From the NCBI GenBank assembly GCA_000421045.1, contig ATWC01000011.1, positions 20,379-84,378 of the forward strand: DNA of 64,000 nt. The letters are read 5' to 3'. Below the pieces are notes generated by a model. That model ran no database searches and was not told the DNA's origin. It was given only the letters and a program-made list of their open reading frames with translations. Source of the stretch: Lachnospiraceae bacterium NK4A179. GTDB taxonomy: Bacteria; Bacillota; Clostridia; Lachnospirales; Lachnospiraceae. Shown in pieces: positions 45,195-53,568 of this stretch (position 1 is its first letter; each line of letters begins with the position of its first letter). Made by a program: the position numbers and the translations under genes.

Positions 45195-45206
45195 GAACCT
45201 AATTTT

Positions 45207-45237
45207 AAAAGCGCCTCAGATGAGGCGCTTTTTTATT
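45207..45237. terminator. Bidirectional terminator between the acidic protein and degV genes
   Basis: AAAAGCGCCTC - AGAT - GAGGCGCTTTT, 11-bp stem, then T run; the A run on the 5' side serves the minus-strand gene ending at 45233. Confidence 0.9.
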
Positions 45238-46144
45238 TGTTTTTCTGCGATGCGGGACCCAGTCTGTTATCTCCGAGGAAGAATATGGCTATGGTACCGG
45301 GACCAACATGAGAACCTGTGCAGAGGTCATAGTACCTGACTATCACATCCTGTACAGGGAGTTCGTTCTTAAGATGAGAAGCTATGTATTCAGCCTCCAT
45401 TTTGGCGTCACAGTGACAGATGGAGATCATCTGCTTCTCGGGTTCCCTGATGCGCTCCTTGGTCATGTTTATAAGGTAATCCAGAGCATTTCGTCTCTTT
45501 CTTACTTTATCATGTACGATTATCATTCCGCGGTCATCTGCTTTAAGTATGGGCTTGATCGAAAGTACATTTCCTATGATCGCCTCGGCAGCAGAGATGC
45601 GGCCGCCTTTTTTCAGGTATTTGAGGTCTCCGACGGTGAAGATATGATTCATCCTGAGTTTGTTATCCTCATAGTATTTTGCAGCTTCCTCGATCGTGCT
45701 TCCGGATGCACGCAGTTTTGAAAGATTTATCACCATTAGACCTTCACCGAGTGATGCAGAGAGGGAATCTATACAGATGATCTTTCTGTCGGGATATTCC
45801 TCAAGAAGGTCCTCTGCGGCGATCCTTGCAGACTGTATTGTTCCTGAAAGTCCGCCTGAAATGCTCACAAAGATGATATCCTTTCCTTCTTTCAGGATGG
45901 GCTCGAAGTAATCATGAAATACGGACATATTTATAAGTGAAGTGTGAACATCGGCGCCTTCACGCATTTCGTTGTAGAAATGTCTTCCGCTTAGTTCGTA
46001 ATCCCTGCCGCGTTCATAACATTTGAATTCTTTACCGTCAACCATGCTTATATACGTGAGCATTTTTATATCATACATATCCAGCAGATCATCAGTAAGA
46101 TTGCTTGCTGAATCCGTGATTATCTCGTAGGCGGTTTCGTTCAT
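45233..46144 (-). CDS. DegV-family fatty-acid-binding protein
   Basis: Start chosen at 46144 (GAGGAG at 46151-46156), giving 303 aa. It has the DegV opening YEIITDSASNLT, then ISGGLSGTIQSAR and IDSLSASLGEGLMV, with the second domain (GDLKYLKKGGRISAAEA) and VGPGTIAIFF at the end. DegV/FakB proteins bind fatty acids and in some species hand them to a fatty acid kinase. No FakA is nearby. Confidence 0.93.
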   Translation of the reverse strand: MNETAYEIITDSASNLTDDLLDMYDIKMLTYISMVDGKEFKCYERGRDYELSGRHFYNEMREGADVHTSLINMSVFHDYFEPILKEGKDIIFVSISGGLSGTIQSARIAAEDLLEEYPDRKIICIDSLSASLGEGLMVINLSKLRASGSTIEEAAKYYEDNKLRMNHIFTVGDLKYLKKGGRISAAEAIIGNVLSIKPILKADDRGMIIVHDKVRKRRNALDYLINMTKERIREPEKQMISICHCDAKMEAEYIASHLKNELPVQDVIVRYYDLCTGSHVGPGTIAIFFLGDNRLGPASQKNK

Positions 46145-46199
46145 CATTTTCTCCTCGTATCTGTTTTCTGAGATCATCAGGTTAATAGTATAACACTTT

Positions 46200-46208
46200 T
46201 GGTATAAT
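46200..46208 (+). promoter_or_regulatory. Extended -10 promoter before the lipoprotein gene
   Basis: TGGTATAAT, the same 9-mer as at 24562-24570. It lies about 67 nt before the ATG at 46276. Confidence 0.5.
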
Positions 46209-46275
46209 CGGTTTATCTGGGGTGTGTTTACCGCTATGGTTGATAAGGAATTGAGAATAGGTTAATATAATGGTC

Positions 46276-46863
46276 ATGAAAAAAAGATTGCTATCGGCAT
46301 GTTCGCTGATGATGACAACAGTAATGCTTTTTGGCTGTTCATCTGAAACCCCGGCGAGCGTGTCTGTGGATAATACAGTAGTGGTTTCGGAAGATGAAAC
46401 TGTGAGCATTGATCTGCCAGGCCTTACAGGGACAGAGTCTTATTCAGGACTGTTTTTTTATATTCCTGAAAAGTTTGTTCCCTCTTATGAGAATAATGAG
46501 GCGATGGAAATGTATGCCAGTCCGGAGTCGGCTGATGGCTCATATATAATGTACAGACGTGATCTCCGGGAAAAAGAGGATGATTACAGTATTTTTACTA
46601 TTGAGGATTACAGGACAGCTCTTCAGCAGAGTCTTTCCGGAAACATAGCTGTTCCGGAATTCGAAAATACCATATCCGAAGATCTGGGTATAAGGGTCAT
46701 AAACTCTAAGGTCATAATAGACAATGAAGATAAAGAGTTTCGTATGACGGAATATATATTTGTCAGTGATAAATATGTGTTTACACTTATCTACATGCTT
46801 GATCAGTCCTCTGAATGGAGCAGTGAATTTGAGAAGAGCATGGGGAGTATAGAATTAAAGTAA
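46276..46863 (+). CDS. Lipoprotein of unknown function
   Basis: Start at ATG 46276 (46270 is an alternative) gives 195 aa. The signal KKRLLSACSLMMTTVMLFGCSS ends in the lipobox LFGC. The mature part is a small alpha/beta domain (FFYIPEKFVP..., MTEYIFVSDKYVFTL..., FEKSMGSIELK) like that of some secreted PsbP/DUF1795-type proteins, which is a guess. Followed by the nucleotidyltransferase gene after 19 nt. Confidence 0.82.
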   Translation: MKKRLLSACSLMMTTVMLFGCSSETPASVSVDNTVVVSEDETVSIDLPGLTGTESYSGLFFYIPEKFVPSYENNEAMEMYASPESADGSYIMYRRDLREKEDDYSIFTIEDYRTALQQSLSGNIAVPEFENTISEDLGIRVINSKVIIDNEDKEFRMTEYIFVSDKYVFTLIYMLDQSSEWSSEFEKSMGSIELK

Positions 46864-46882
46864 AAAACGGGAGGTAGCAAGG

Positions 46883-47809
46883 ATGGGAAAACCTACACTG
46901 GTTATTCTGGCAGCCGGCATGGGAAGCAGATATGGCGGTCTCAAACAGATAGATCCGGTAGACGCTGAAGGTCACAAGATCATAGATTTCTCAATGTATG
47001 ATGCAAAGCGTGCAGGTTTCGGAAAGGTGGTCTTCATAATAAAGAAGGCCATAGAAAAGGAATTCAAAGAAGGAGTGGGCAACAGGGTTGCGTCATGCAT
47101 TCCCGTTGAATATGCATTTCAGGAGAAAGAGGATGTTCCTGAAGGTGTTGTCATTCCCGATGGAAGAGAAAAGCCCTGGGGTACGGCACATGCGATATAT
47201 GCCTGCAGGGATATAGTAAAGGAGCCGTTTGCGGTTATCAATTCAGATGACTATTACGGAGTGAGTGCATATAAAGCACTTGCAGAGTTTCTTAATGCAC
47301 CTGAGGCAGAAAAGCCCGGACTTGCAGCATACTGCAATGTTGCATATCTTCTTAAGAATACTCTTACCGACAATGGTTCAGTTGCACGCGGATACTGCCG
47401 TGTGAATGAAGCAGGTTTCCTTACGGGTATAGATGAGCTTACAAAGATAGAAAAGACCGCTACAGGTGCAAGATATACTGAAGATGACGGAAATACCTGG
47501 AAGGATCTTTCTGTTGATGCTCCGGTATCAATGAATATGTGGGGATTTGATCCCAGCATCTTCCCTTATCTGAAGACGTCTCTTGACAGATTCTTTGCAG
47601 AAGAAATGGAGAAGAATCCCTTAAAGAGCGAATGTTTTCTTCCTATCGAGACCGGCCGCATGATCGCAGAAGGAAAAGCTTCTGTAAAGATGCTCTCCTC
47701 TGAAGATAAGTGGTTTGGCGTTACCTACAAGGAAGATAAGCCCGGAGTAATGGCAAGCATCAAGGCACTTAAGGATGCCGGTGTTTACCCTGAAAGGCTC
47801 TGGGACTGA
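46883..47809 (+). CDS. NDP-sugar/nucleotidyltransferase family protein
   Basis: The 308-residue protein begins with LVILAAGMGSRYGGLKQ, the nucleotide-binding loop of sugar-nucleotidyltransferases, has INSDDYYG for metal and nucleotide binding, and a C-terminal extension. It is not clearly GalU (no matching downstream motifs), so the substrate stays open. Good SD GGGAGGTAGC. Terminator at 47849-47876. Confidence 0.87.
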   Translation: MGKPTLVILAAGMGSRYGGLKQIDPVDAEGHKIIDFSMYDAKRAGFGKVVFIIKKAIEKEFKEGVGNRVASCIPVEYAFQEKEDVPEGVVIPDGREKPWGTAHAIYACRDIVKEPFAVINSDDYYGVSAYKALAEFLNAPEAEKPGLAAYCNVAYLLKNTLTDNGSVARGYCRVNEAGFLTGIDELTKIEKTATGARYTEDDGNTWKDLSVDAPVSMNMWGFDPSIFPYLKTSLDRFFAEEMEKNPLKSECFLPIETGRMIAEGKASVKMLSSEDKWFGVTYKEDKPGVMASIKALKDAGVYPERLWD

Positions 47810-47848
47810 TGTAACAATAAGACGGATTCGTACGTACCTTAGTAAGAA

Positions 47849-47876
47849 AAGACCACCGGTTTAGCCGGTGGTTTTT
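47849..47876. terminator. Terminator between nucleotidyltransferase and queT genes
   Basis: ACCACCGG (47852-47859) - TTTAG - CCGGTGGT (47865-47872) followed by T5. Convergent genes share it. Confidence 0.85.
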
Positions 47877-47883
47877 GAATGCT

Positions 47884-48426
47884 TTATTTTGCTTTCTGAG
47901 CCTTTAAGATTTTGCTCTGAGAAGCATCAGGGATATGAAATATCCTTTCTGCATGAGGCTTGAGAGCAAAAAGCAGGACCATGCCCATGATACCGCAGGA
48001 TATGACCTCGCCTGCGCCTACAGTTGCGGTGAAGTAAAGCAGAGTTCCTTCAAGCATATAAACGTGCATGAGTACCTGAGGAACAATTATCATGTTTGCG
48101 ATAATGGGAGGGATGGGCGCAGCCCAGGGATTCTTCATTCCCTTGCAGATGAGCCTGGTAGCAACTGCACCGGCAAGTGTTGCGAGGCTTCCGAATACAA
48201 CGTCCCATAATGCACAGCCTGTAAGTATGTTGGAGAGCAGACAGCCTATGAAAAGACCGGGTACCGCAGCGGGCGTAAAAAACGGCAGGATAGTGAGCGC
48301 TTCAGAGAAACGCACCTGTATGGCTCCGCTGGAAAGCCCCATCATACTTGCTAAAAAGGTGAGCACAACATAGAGTGCAGCGATCGCCGCTGCGTGAACG
48401 AGATAGATTACTTTTGAATTATTCAT
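47884..48426 (-). CDS. queT: QueT-family queuosine precursor transporter
   Basis: Start at ATG 48426 (CAGGAGA SD) gives 180 aa; the longer frame to 48555 covers the leader. It has five to six membrane segments and the QueT signature GAIQVRFSEALTILPFF with PGLFIGCLLSN. QueT is the substrate-binding (S) component of an ECF transporter for queuosine precursors such as preQ1. In many Firmicutes it is under a preQ1 riboswitch; the leader here is structured but does not match that motif. No other queuosine gene is present. Confidence 0.88.
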   Translation of the reverse strand: MNNSKVIYLVHAAAIAALYVVLTFLASMMGLSSGAIQVRFSEALTILPFFTPAAVPGLFIGCLLSNILTGCALWDVVFGSLATLAGAVATRLICKGMKNPWAAPIPPIIANMIIVPQVLMHVYMLEGTLLYFTATVGAGEVISCGIMGMVLLFALKPHAERIFHIPDASQSKILKAQKAK

Positions 48427-48530
48427 TTTTTTCTCCTGGTTTTGATTTAGGGAAGCGGACCTTCCGCAATCCCATGTGAGGATGGACTTCGAACTCACGA
48501 CGCATATCCTAACCGAAATGCTTTTTGTGT
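48427..48530 (-). ncRNA. Structured leader of the queT gene, candidate cis-regulatory RNA
   Basis: A two-part hairpin at 48450-48473 (GGGA/TCCC and GCGGA/TCCGC with a 3-nt loop) lies just before the SD. Upstream, GTGAG (48476-48480) pairs with CTCAC (48494-48498), or alternatively AGGAT (48479-48483) pairs with ATCCT (48506-48510). The stems compete. I cannot match it to preQ1-I, -II or -III. Confidence 0.4.
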
Positions 48531-48575
48531 GCAAGTACTTATTTAAGAACATCATATGAGCACATGGCGGGCCGG

Positions 48576-48605
48576 TTGGTAGTAAATGTCATGTAATGTT
48601 ATAAT
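48576..48605 (+). promoter_or_regulatory. Promoter of the GT-C protein gene
   Basis: TTGGTA (48576-48581), 18-nt spacer, TATAAT (48600-48605); leader of ~75 nt to the ATG at 48686. Confidence 0.5.
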
Positions 48606-48685
48606 TACAGATCGGGGGTTGCGGATAATAACGGGTCTTATAGGCGATATTGATAAAAATTTGAGAGGCAGAGTGAAAAACATAT

Positions 48686-49801
48686 ATGAAGAATGAAAGA
48701 GTAAAGCATCTGGTGAAGGCAGCACTGCTTTTTATATTATTGTATCTGATAATGTTTCTCCTGTTTTCTTTTTTAGGTTTATCAATATCTGATACGGAAA
48801 CCTATATGCGCTGGGATTCATATCTGTATCATTCGGTAGCTGCAGACGGGTTTACCTGTTATTATGACGAAGCTCAGGCGAACTGGCAGGGAAATGCAGG
48901 ATGGTATTTTCTTTATCCATTGTTTGCCAAGCTTTTAAGTTTTATACCGGGACTCGGTGATATTACATTTTCGGGATTACTTGTTTCTGCTTTATTTCTT
49001 TTCGCATATATATACATTCTGGATAAGGTGATCGGAAAAGAAGAGGATGATTCATGGACAGGTATACTTACGATCCTGTTTTTCCCAGGATGGATATACC
49101 TTGCTGTATTTTTCCCCATGTCATTATGTCTGTTCGGAACAGTTCTTAATCTGTATTTCATGAAAAAGGAGAAATATACACTTGCCGGACTTGCAGGTAT
49201 CCTGGCGACTGCTTCGTATTCTACGGGAATGTTAGTATGTGCTGCAGATCTTATCTATATCGTTCAGAAGGATGTGATTGATGATCGCAGCAGATTGAAG
49301 AAGTTGCCTTTTGATGCAGTTAAAAGCTGTGGCATTGCATTTTCCGGTTTTGTTCTGCAACAGATCCTTGTATTTTTGCAGACCGGATATTGGAATGGGT
49401 TTTTCCTTGTCCAGGAAAAATACGGTCATGGCATCCACAATCCGTTTGATACACTTGCGTTTTTTCTTACAGAGTCATTAAATCCCAAAGCTGTCAGAGA
49501 GCTGGGATATGTCAATATCTTTGTGTTTGTCTACCTTATCGTAACAACCGTGATTTTCGTAAGAAAAAAGCAATATAAGGACCCGGGAACAGCAGTATTT
49601 TATTATTATGCGATACTGGTATATGTGTTTATGCTCGTCATGGGTAAAGGTGTATGGCCGATGCGTCAGTATCTGCTCATGTCAATATCCGTAGTATGCT
49701 GGAAGGATTGCAGTCAGCGAACGAAGAATGTCCTTCTGTGCATCACATCGGTTTTATCGGTGCTGACGTTATTTATGTTTGCTGCAGGACTGAGGATCTG
49801 A
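48686..49801 (+). CDS. GPI-mannosyltransferase-like GT-C membrane protein
   Basis: The 371-residue protein has about eight to nine membrane segments. The first external loop has YMRWDSYLYHSVA, with the WDS motif of PIG-V/Gpi18-like mannosyltransferases, and later FFPMSLCLFG and GWYFLYPLFAKLL fit the same family. Bacterial members likely use polyprenyl-phosphate mannose. The acceptor is unknown. The gene ends 85 nt before murC. Confidence 0.75.
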   Translation: MKNERVKHLVKAALLFILLYLIMFLLFSFLGLSISDTETYMRWDSYLYHSVAADGFTCYYDEAQANWQGNAGWYFLYPLFAKLLSFIPGLGDITFSGLLVSALFLFAYIYILDKVIGKEEDDSWTGILTILFFPGWIYLAVFFPMSLCLFGTVLNLYFMKKEKYTLAGLAGILATASYSTGMLVCAADLIYIVQKDVIDDRSRLKKLPFDAVKSCGIAFSGFVLQQILVFLQTGYWNGFFLVQEKYGHGIHNPFDTLAFFLTESLNPKAVRELGYVNIFVFVYLIVTTVIFVRKKQYKDPGTAVFYYYAILVYVFMLVMGKGVWPMRQYLLMSISVVCWKDCSQRTKNVLLCITSVLSVLTLFMFAAGLRI

Positions 49802-49886
49802 TAAGGCCCATCCGTAACGAAAACTATACATTTGCAGCCCTGTGTCATATAATTGGGTGTTGGAAAAAATTAAGTGAGGAAGCGAT

Positions 49887-51275
49887 ATGTATCAGCTTGA
49901 TTTCAATAAGCCGGTGAAGGTTCACTTCATGGGCATAGGCGGTATAAGTATGAGCGGCCTGGCAGAGATACTTCTGTCGGAGGGCTTTAAAGTCAGCGGC
50001 TCAGATGTGAAAGAGACTGCGCTAACCGAGCATCTTGAAAAACTCGGGGCCAAGGTCTTCATAGGCCAGAAGGCCGAGAATATCACATCTGACATAGATG
50101 TGATGGTATATACGGCAGCCATCAGTCCGGAGAATGAAGAATACAAGGCGGTTCTTGCAGCAGGCATTCCTGTTCTGAAGAGGGCGGAGCTGCTTGGTGA
50201 GATAATGAGAAACTATAAGGTTGCGGTTGCGGTCAGTGGTACACACGGAAAGACTACTACCACATCCATGGTTACAGAGATACTGCTTAAGGCGGGGCTT
50301 GATCCCACTGTAACAGTCGGCGGTATGCTTAAGGATATAGGCGGCAACTTAAGGATAGGTCATTCCGATCACTTTGTTGCAGAAGCCTGCGAATATACGA
50401 ACAGTTTTCTTTCGTTTTTCCCGACGATAGCAGTGATCCTCAATATAGAAGAGGACCATCTTGATTTCTTCAAGGATATAAATGATATACGCGCTTCATT
50501 CAAAAAGTTTGCCGGGCTGCTTCCCGATAACGGAACACTTGTGATCAATGACAGTATTGACCGTTTTCAGGAGATCACGGAGGGACTGGGATGCCGTGTG
50601 GTAACCTACGGAAAGTCAGAGACATCTGATTATTACGCTTCGGATATCTCATATGATGAGTTCGGTCGCGGAAGCTATACACTGCACCGGAAGACTGATT
50701 CCGGGGAGGAAACCGAAAGGATAGATCTTTCCGTTGTGGGTGAGCATAATATATATAACTCAATGGCGGCTGTGGCTGCGGCTGATGCAGCCGGCGCTGA
50801 TAAGGCTGTGGTGCATGATGCCATAAAGGCATTTACGGGTACTGACAGGCGCTTTGAATATAAGGGCGAGGCAGGCGGAGTGAAGATAATAGATGACTAT
50901 GCTCATCATCCGACTGAAATAAAAGCAACATTGAAAGCTGCCCTTAACTATCCTCATAAGAAATTGTGGGTTGTTTTCCAGCCTCATACATACACACGTA
51001 CAAAAGCGTTCATGGATGATTTCGCAGATGCGCTCTCGATGGCAGATGCAGTCGTGCTTACGGATATCTATGCGGCGAGGGAGAAGAATACGATAGGTGT
51101 TTCCTCGGGAGACCTTAAGAAGAAAATAGATGCAAAGGGGACAGAATGCCATTACTTCTCATATTTTGATGATGTGGAGAGCTTTCTGCTGCTGCATGCT
51201 GAGCCCGGAGATATGATAATGACAATAGGTGCCGGAGATGTATACCAGGTAGGCGAGCATCTCCTGGGCAAATAA
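49887..51275 (+). CDS. murC: UDP-N-acetylmuramate--L-alanine ligase
   Basis: The 462-residue Mur ligase starts peptide-stem synthesis by adding L-Ala to UDP-MurNAc. Visible motifs: FMGIGGISMSGLAEIL, P-loop VSGTHGKTTTTSM, ACEYTNSFLSFFP, HNIYNSMAAVAAA and DDYAHHPTEIKATL. SD TGAGGAAG. Strong terminator directly after. Confidence 0.97.
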   Translation: MYQLDFNKPVKVHFMGIGGISMSGLAEILLSEGFKVSGSDVKETALTEHLEKLGAKVFIGQKAENITSDIDVMVYTAAISPENEEYKAVLAAGIPVLKRAELLGEIMRNYKVAVAVSGTHGKTTTTSMVTEILLKAGLDPTVTVGGMLKDIGGNLRIGHSDHFVAEACEYTNSFLSFFPTIAVILNIEEDHLDFFKDINDIRASFKKFAGLLPDNGTLVINDSIDRFQEITEGLGCRVVTYGKSETSDYYASDISYDEFGRGSYTLHRKTDSGEETERIDLSVVGEHNIYNSMAAVAAADAAGADKAVVHDAIKAFTGTDRRFEYKGEAGGVKIIDDYAHHPTEIKATLKAALNYPHKKLWVVFQPHTYTRTKAFMDDFADALSMADAVVLTDIYAAREKNTIGVSSGDLKKKIDAKGTECHYFSYFDDVESFLLLHAEPGDMIMTIGAGDVYQVGEHLLGK

Positions 51276-51308
51276 TTTGAAAATCTTTTAACAAAAATTT
51301 TGGTTATG

Positions 51309-51336
51309 AAAAAACGCATATATATGCGTTTTTTTA
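51309..51336 (+). terminator. murC terminator
   Basis: AAAACGCAT - ATAT - ATGCGTTTT followed by further T residues. Confidence 0.88.
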
Positions 51337-51339
51337 GTA

Positions 51340-51366
51340 TTATTCACATTATCCACATATTCCACA
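51340..51366. promoter_or_regulatory. Three tandem DnaA-box-like 9-mers
   Basis: TTATTCACA (51340-51348) and TTATCCACA (51349-51357) both fit the consensus TTATnCACA exactly, and TATTCCACA (51358-51366) differs by two bases. They are head to tail with no spacer. A weaker inverted match TTGTGGACA is at 51395-51403. They lie about 50-70 bp upstream of the promoter for dnaD-dnaI. Confidence 0.65.
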
Positions 51367-51412
51367 ATCGCGAAAACCCAGTATTTACGTGGGGTTGTGG
51401 ACATTGCCGGAG

Positions 51413-51440
51413 TTGATTTTATGCCTGTCTTTGCTATACT
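51413..51440 (+). promoter_or_regulatory. Promoter of the dnaD-dnaI operon
   Basis: TTGATT (51413-51418), 16-nt spacer, extended -10 TGCTATACT (51432-51440). Confidence 0.6.
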
Positions 51441-51484
51441 CTCTATTCGGAAAAGCATTACGGTAAAAGGGGTTTTTATAGGGG

Positions 51485-52561
51485 ATGGCAAAGGTACGGC
51501 TTACAACGGCACGCAGAAGAGGCGTGACAGAGGTTTCCGATATTTTTATTGACAGTTTCATGAATGATGCGAATGAGGTGCAGCTCAAGCTTTATCTCTA
51601 TCTGCTTAGGCACAGCAGTGTATCGGGCGCACTTGATATTTCAGGAATGGCTGATGCATTGAATTTCTCGGAACGTGATATCATCAGAGCGCTTGATTAC
51701 TGGGAAAAAAAGAGAGTGCTCCATGCAGAATACAGCACAGAGAAAACAAGCGGCAGAAGGGATACCGAAGCTCTTGAAGGCATACAGTTATTTGATCCGT
51801 CGGAGACTGCTATGGATGAAGAGAACAGAGAAAACAGCAACATGGAGAAGAAAGCTTTTTCTTCAGGTGATTTCAGTCCGGAGGATGTTGAGAGATTTGC
51901 TGACGATCCGGATACCAAAAATCTGATCACTGCAGCGCAGCTTTATTTCGGAAGGCCTGTCGGTGTTAAGGAAATACAGATCATCATGTATATGGTGAAT
52001 ACGCTCGGATTTGATGTGGCGCTTGTGGATTATCTTATGCAGAAACAGGCCGAGCAGGGGCTCAAGGATTTCAAGAGCATGGAACAGACAGCGGGCAGAT
52101 GGCAGAAGGCCGGTATAAGCACTGTAGCGCAGGCTAAGGAGGCCGAAACCGGGATGAAGGCCGGTAATGTTCCGGACGAGAGAGAAAAACGCATATGCGC
52201 TCTTCTGGGCCGCACAAAGAATATCACACCCGGTGAGCTGGAAGCGGTAAGGAAATGGACGGGAAAATTCGGTTTTCCCGATGATGTGATAGAAGAGGCT
52301 TGCAGAAGGACTGTTATGAATGTGGAGGATCACAGGTTCGCTTATGCCGAATCGATACTTCAGGACTGGTTCTATAACGGTGTGAGGAGTATGGAAGATA
52401 TAGCTGCGATGGACGAGGCTTTCAGAAAGAATTCAAAGCAAAAGGCTAAGAAGAGTGTTTCCGCAGCGCCGGCAGCCAAGACGACTCCGAAGAATTTTGA
52501 TAATGCAGCCAGACGTGAATATGATTATAATGAACTCGAAAAAAAACTGACAGGGAAATGA
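51485..52561 (+). CDS. DnaD-domain protein
   Basis: The 358-residue protein has an N-terminal winged-helix DnaD_N-like part (residues ~10-90; VQLKLYLYLLRHS, LNFSERDIIRALDYWEKK) and DnaB_2/DnaD C-terminal domains (residues ~135-205 and ~225-300), ending in AARREYDYNELEKKLTG, typical of the family. DnaD proteins remodel DNA during replication initiation and restart. It is 7 nt before the DnaI-like loader gene. Spacing of GGGG to the ATG is unusually short. Confidence 0.88.
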   Translation: MAKVRLTTARRRGVTEVSDIFIDSFMNDANEVQLKLYLYLLRHSSVSGALDISGMADALNFSERDIIRALDYWEKKRVLHAEYSTEKTSGRRDTEALEGIQLFDPSETAMDEENRENSNMEKKAFSSGDFSPEDVERFADDPDTKNLITAAQLYFGRPVGVKEIQIIMYMVNTLGFDVALVDYLMQKQAEQGLKDFKSMEQTAGRWQKAGISTVAQAKEAETGMKAGNVPDEREKRICALLGRTKNITPGELEAVRKWTGKFGFPDDVIEEACRRTVMNVEDHRFAYAESILQDWFYNGVRSMEDIAAMDEAFRKNSKQKAKKSVSAAPAAKTTPKNFDNAARREYDYNELEKKLTGK

Positions 52562-52568
52562 TCCACTG

Positions 52569-53540
52569 ATGCAGCTTACAAACGAAGAATACAACCGGAT
52601 AAAAAACATATATGATGAGCGCAGGCGGGCCCGCGACATTGAGATGACCAGACGCAAGGCTCTTGTTTTTGAAAAGGTGCCCGGGTATAAGGATGCCTGC
52701 AGTGAAATGATAAATCTTTCCATGAAGGCTGCCATGAGCCTGATAGACGGCGAAGATGCAAACGTTAAAGAAGAACTTCACAAAAAGATCGTATATTATT
52801 CCGGTGAAAAAGAGCGACTGCTTAAAGAAGCCGGATATCCTGCCGATTATCTGGATGTGCCCTATGAGTGCCCTCTTTGCAGGGATACAGGATATATAAA
52901 CAATGAGAAGTGTCAGTGCTTTGTTAAGCTTGAGGTGCAGACACATTATGACACTTCACATATGAAAGAATGGCTTGAAGACAACAACTTCGATGAACTC
53001 AGGGAAGATTTTTACGAAGGTCAGGAACTTGAGAACTTCAGAAGCGCTGTGAAGGAGTGCAGAAGCCTCATTGAAGACTTTGAAACGGACAGGCGCGGGC
53101 TGCTGCTCTACGGCAATGTGGGAACGGGAAAAAGCTTCCTTTCCGGATGTGTTGCAAAAGAACTCCTCGACAGAGGGAAGACAGTTGTGTATTATGGAGC
53201 GGCGGAACTTTTTTCGCTCATATCCGAAAAAGCCTTTGCTGAGTCGAAAGATGAACTCAGACTTTTCATGGAAATGCTTTATGACTGCGATCTGCTGATC
53301 GTGGACGATCTGGGCACGGAAAAGGGAACCGATTTTACCTTCACGCGTTTTTTTATGATATGCAACAGGCGCATGATCAAGAAGATGCCGATGATCATAT
53401 CTTCCAATCTTGATCTGAATGAGCTTGATAAGCTGTACACCGACAGGATATTTTCAAGGATGATAAGTACAAGTCGTGTTTGCAGGCTTACAGGGCCTGA
53501 TATAAGGATGCGTAAGCGTATAGAAGAACATTGCAGTTGA
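52569..53540 (+). CDS. Helicase loader, DnaI/DnaC type
   Basis: The 323-residue AAA+ protein has an N-terminal helical part, a zinc motif CPLCRDTGYINNEKCQC (residues ~98-114), Walker A GNVGTGKSF and Walker B LLIVDDLGTEKGT. It loads the replicative helicase with DnaD. The zinc motif plus AAA+ layout matches DnaI of Bacillus. It is 7 nt after the DnaD gene. Symbol dnaI is likely but not proven. Confidence 0.9.
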   Translation: MQLTNEEYNRIKNIYDERRRARDIEMTRRKALVFEKVPGYKDACSEMINLSMKAAMSLIDGEDANVKEELHKKIVYYSGEKERLLKEAGYPADYLDVPYECPLCRDTGYINNEKCQCFVKLEVQTHYDTSHMKEWLEDNNFDELREDFYEGQELENFRSAVKECRSLIEDFETDRRGLLLYGNVGTGKSFLSGCVAKELLDRGKTVVYYGAAELFSLISEKAFAESKDELRLFMEMLYDCDLLIVDDLGTEKGTDFTFTRFFMICNRRMIKKMPMIISSNLDLNELDKLYTDRIFSRMISTSRVCRLTGPDIRMRKRIEEHCS

Positions 53541-53568
53541 TATTAACAAATCATTAAAGGAGAAAACT

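Noticed and set aside
48453..48515. tRNA-like piece with TTCGAAC in the queT leader
   Set aside because: No acceptor, D or anticodon arm can be drawn around it.
48427..48555. Longer start of queT
   Set aside because: The extension is not membrane-like, and the SD CAGGAGA fits the start at 48426.
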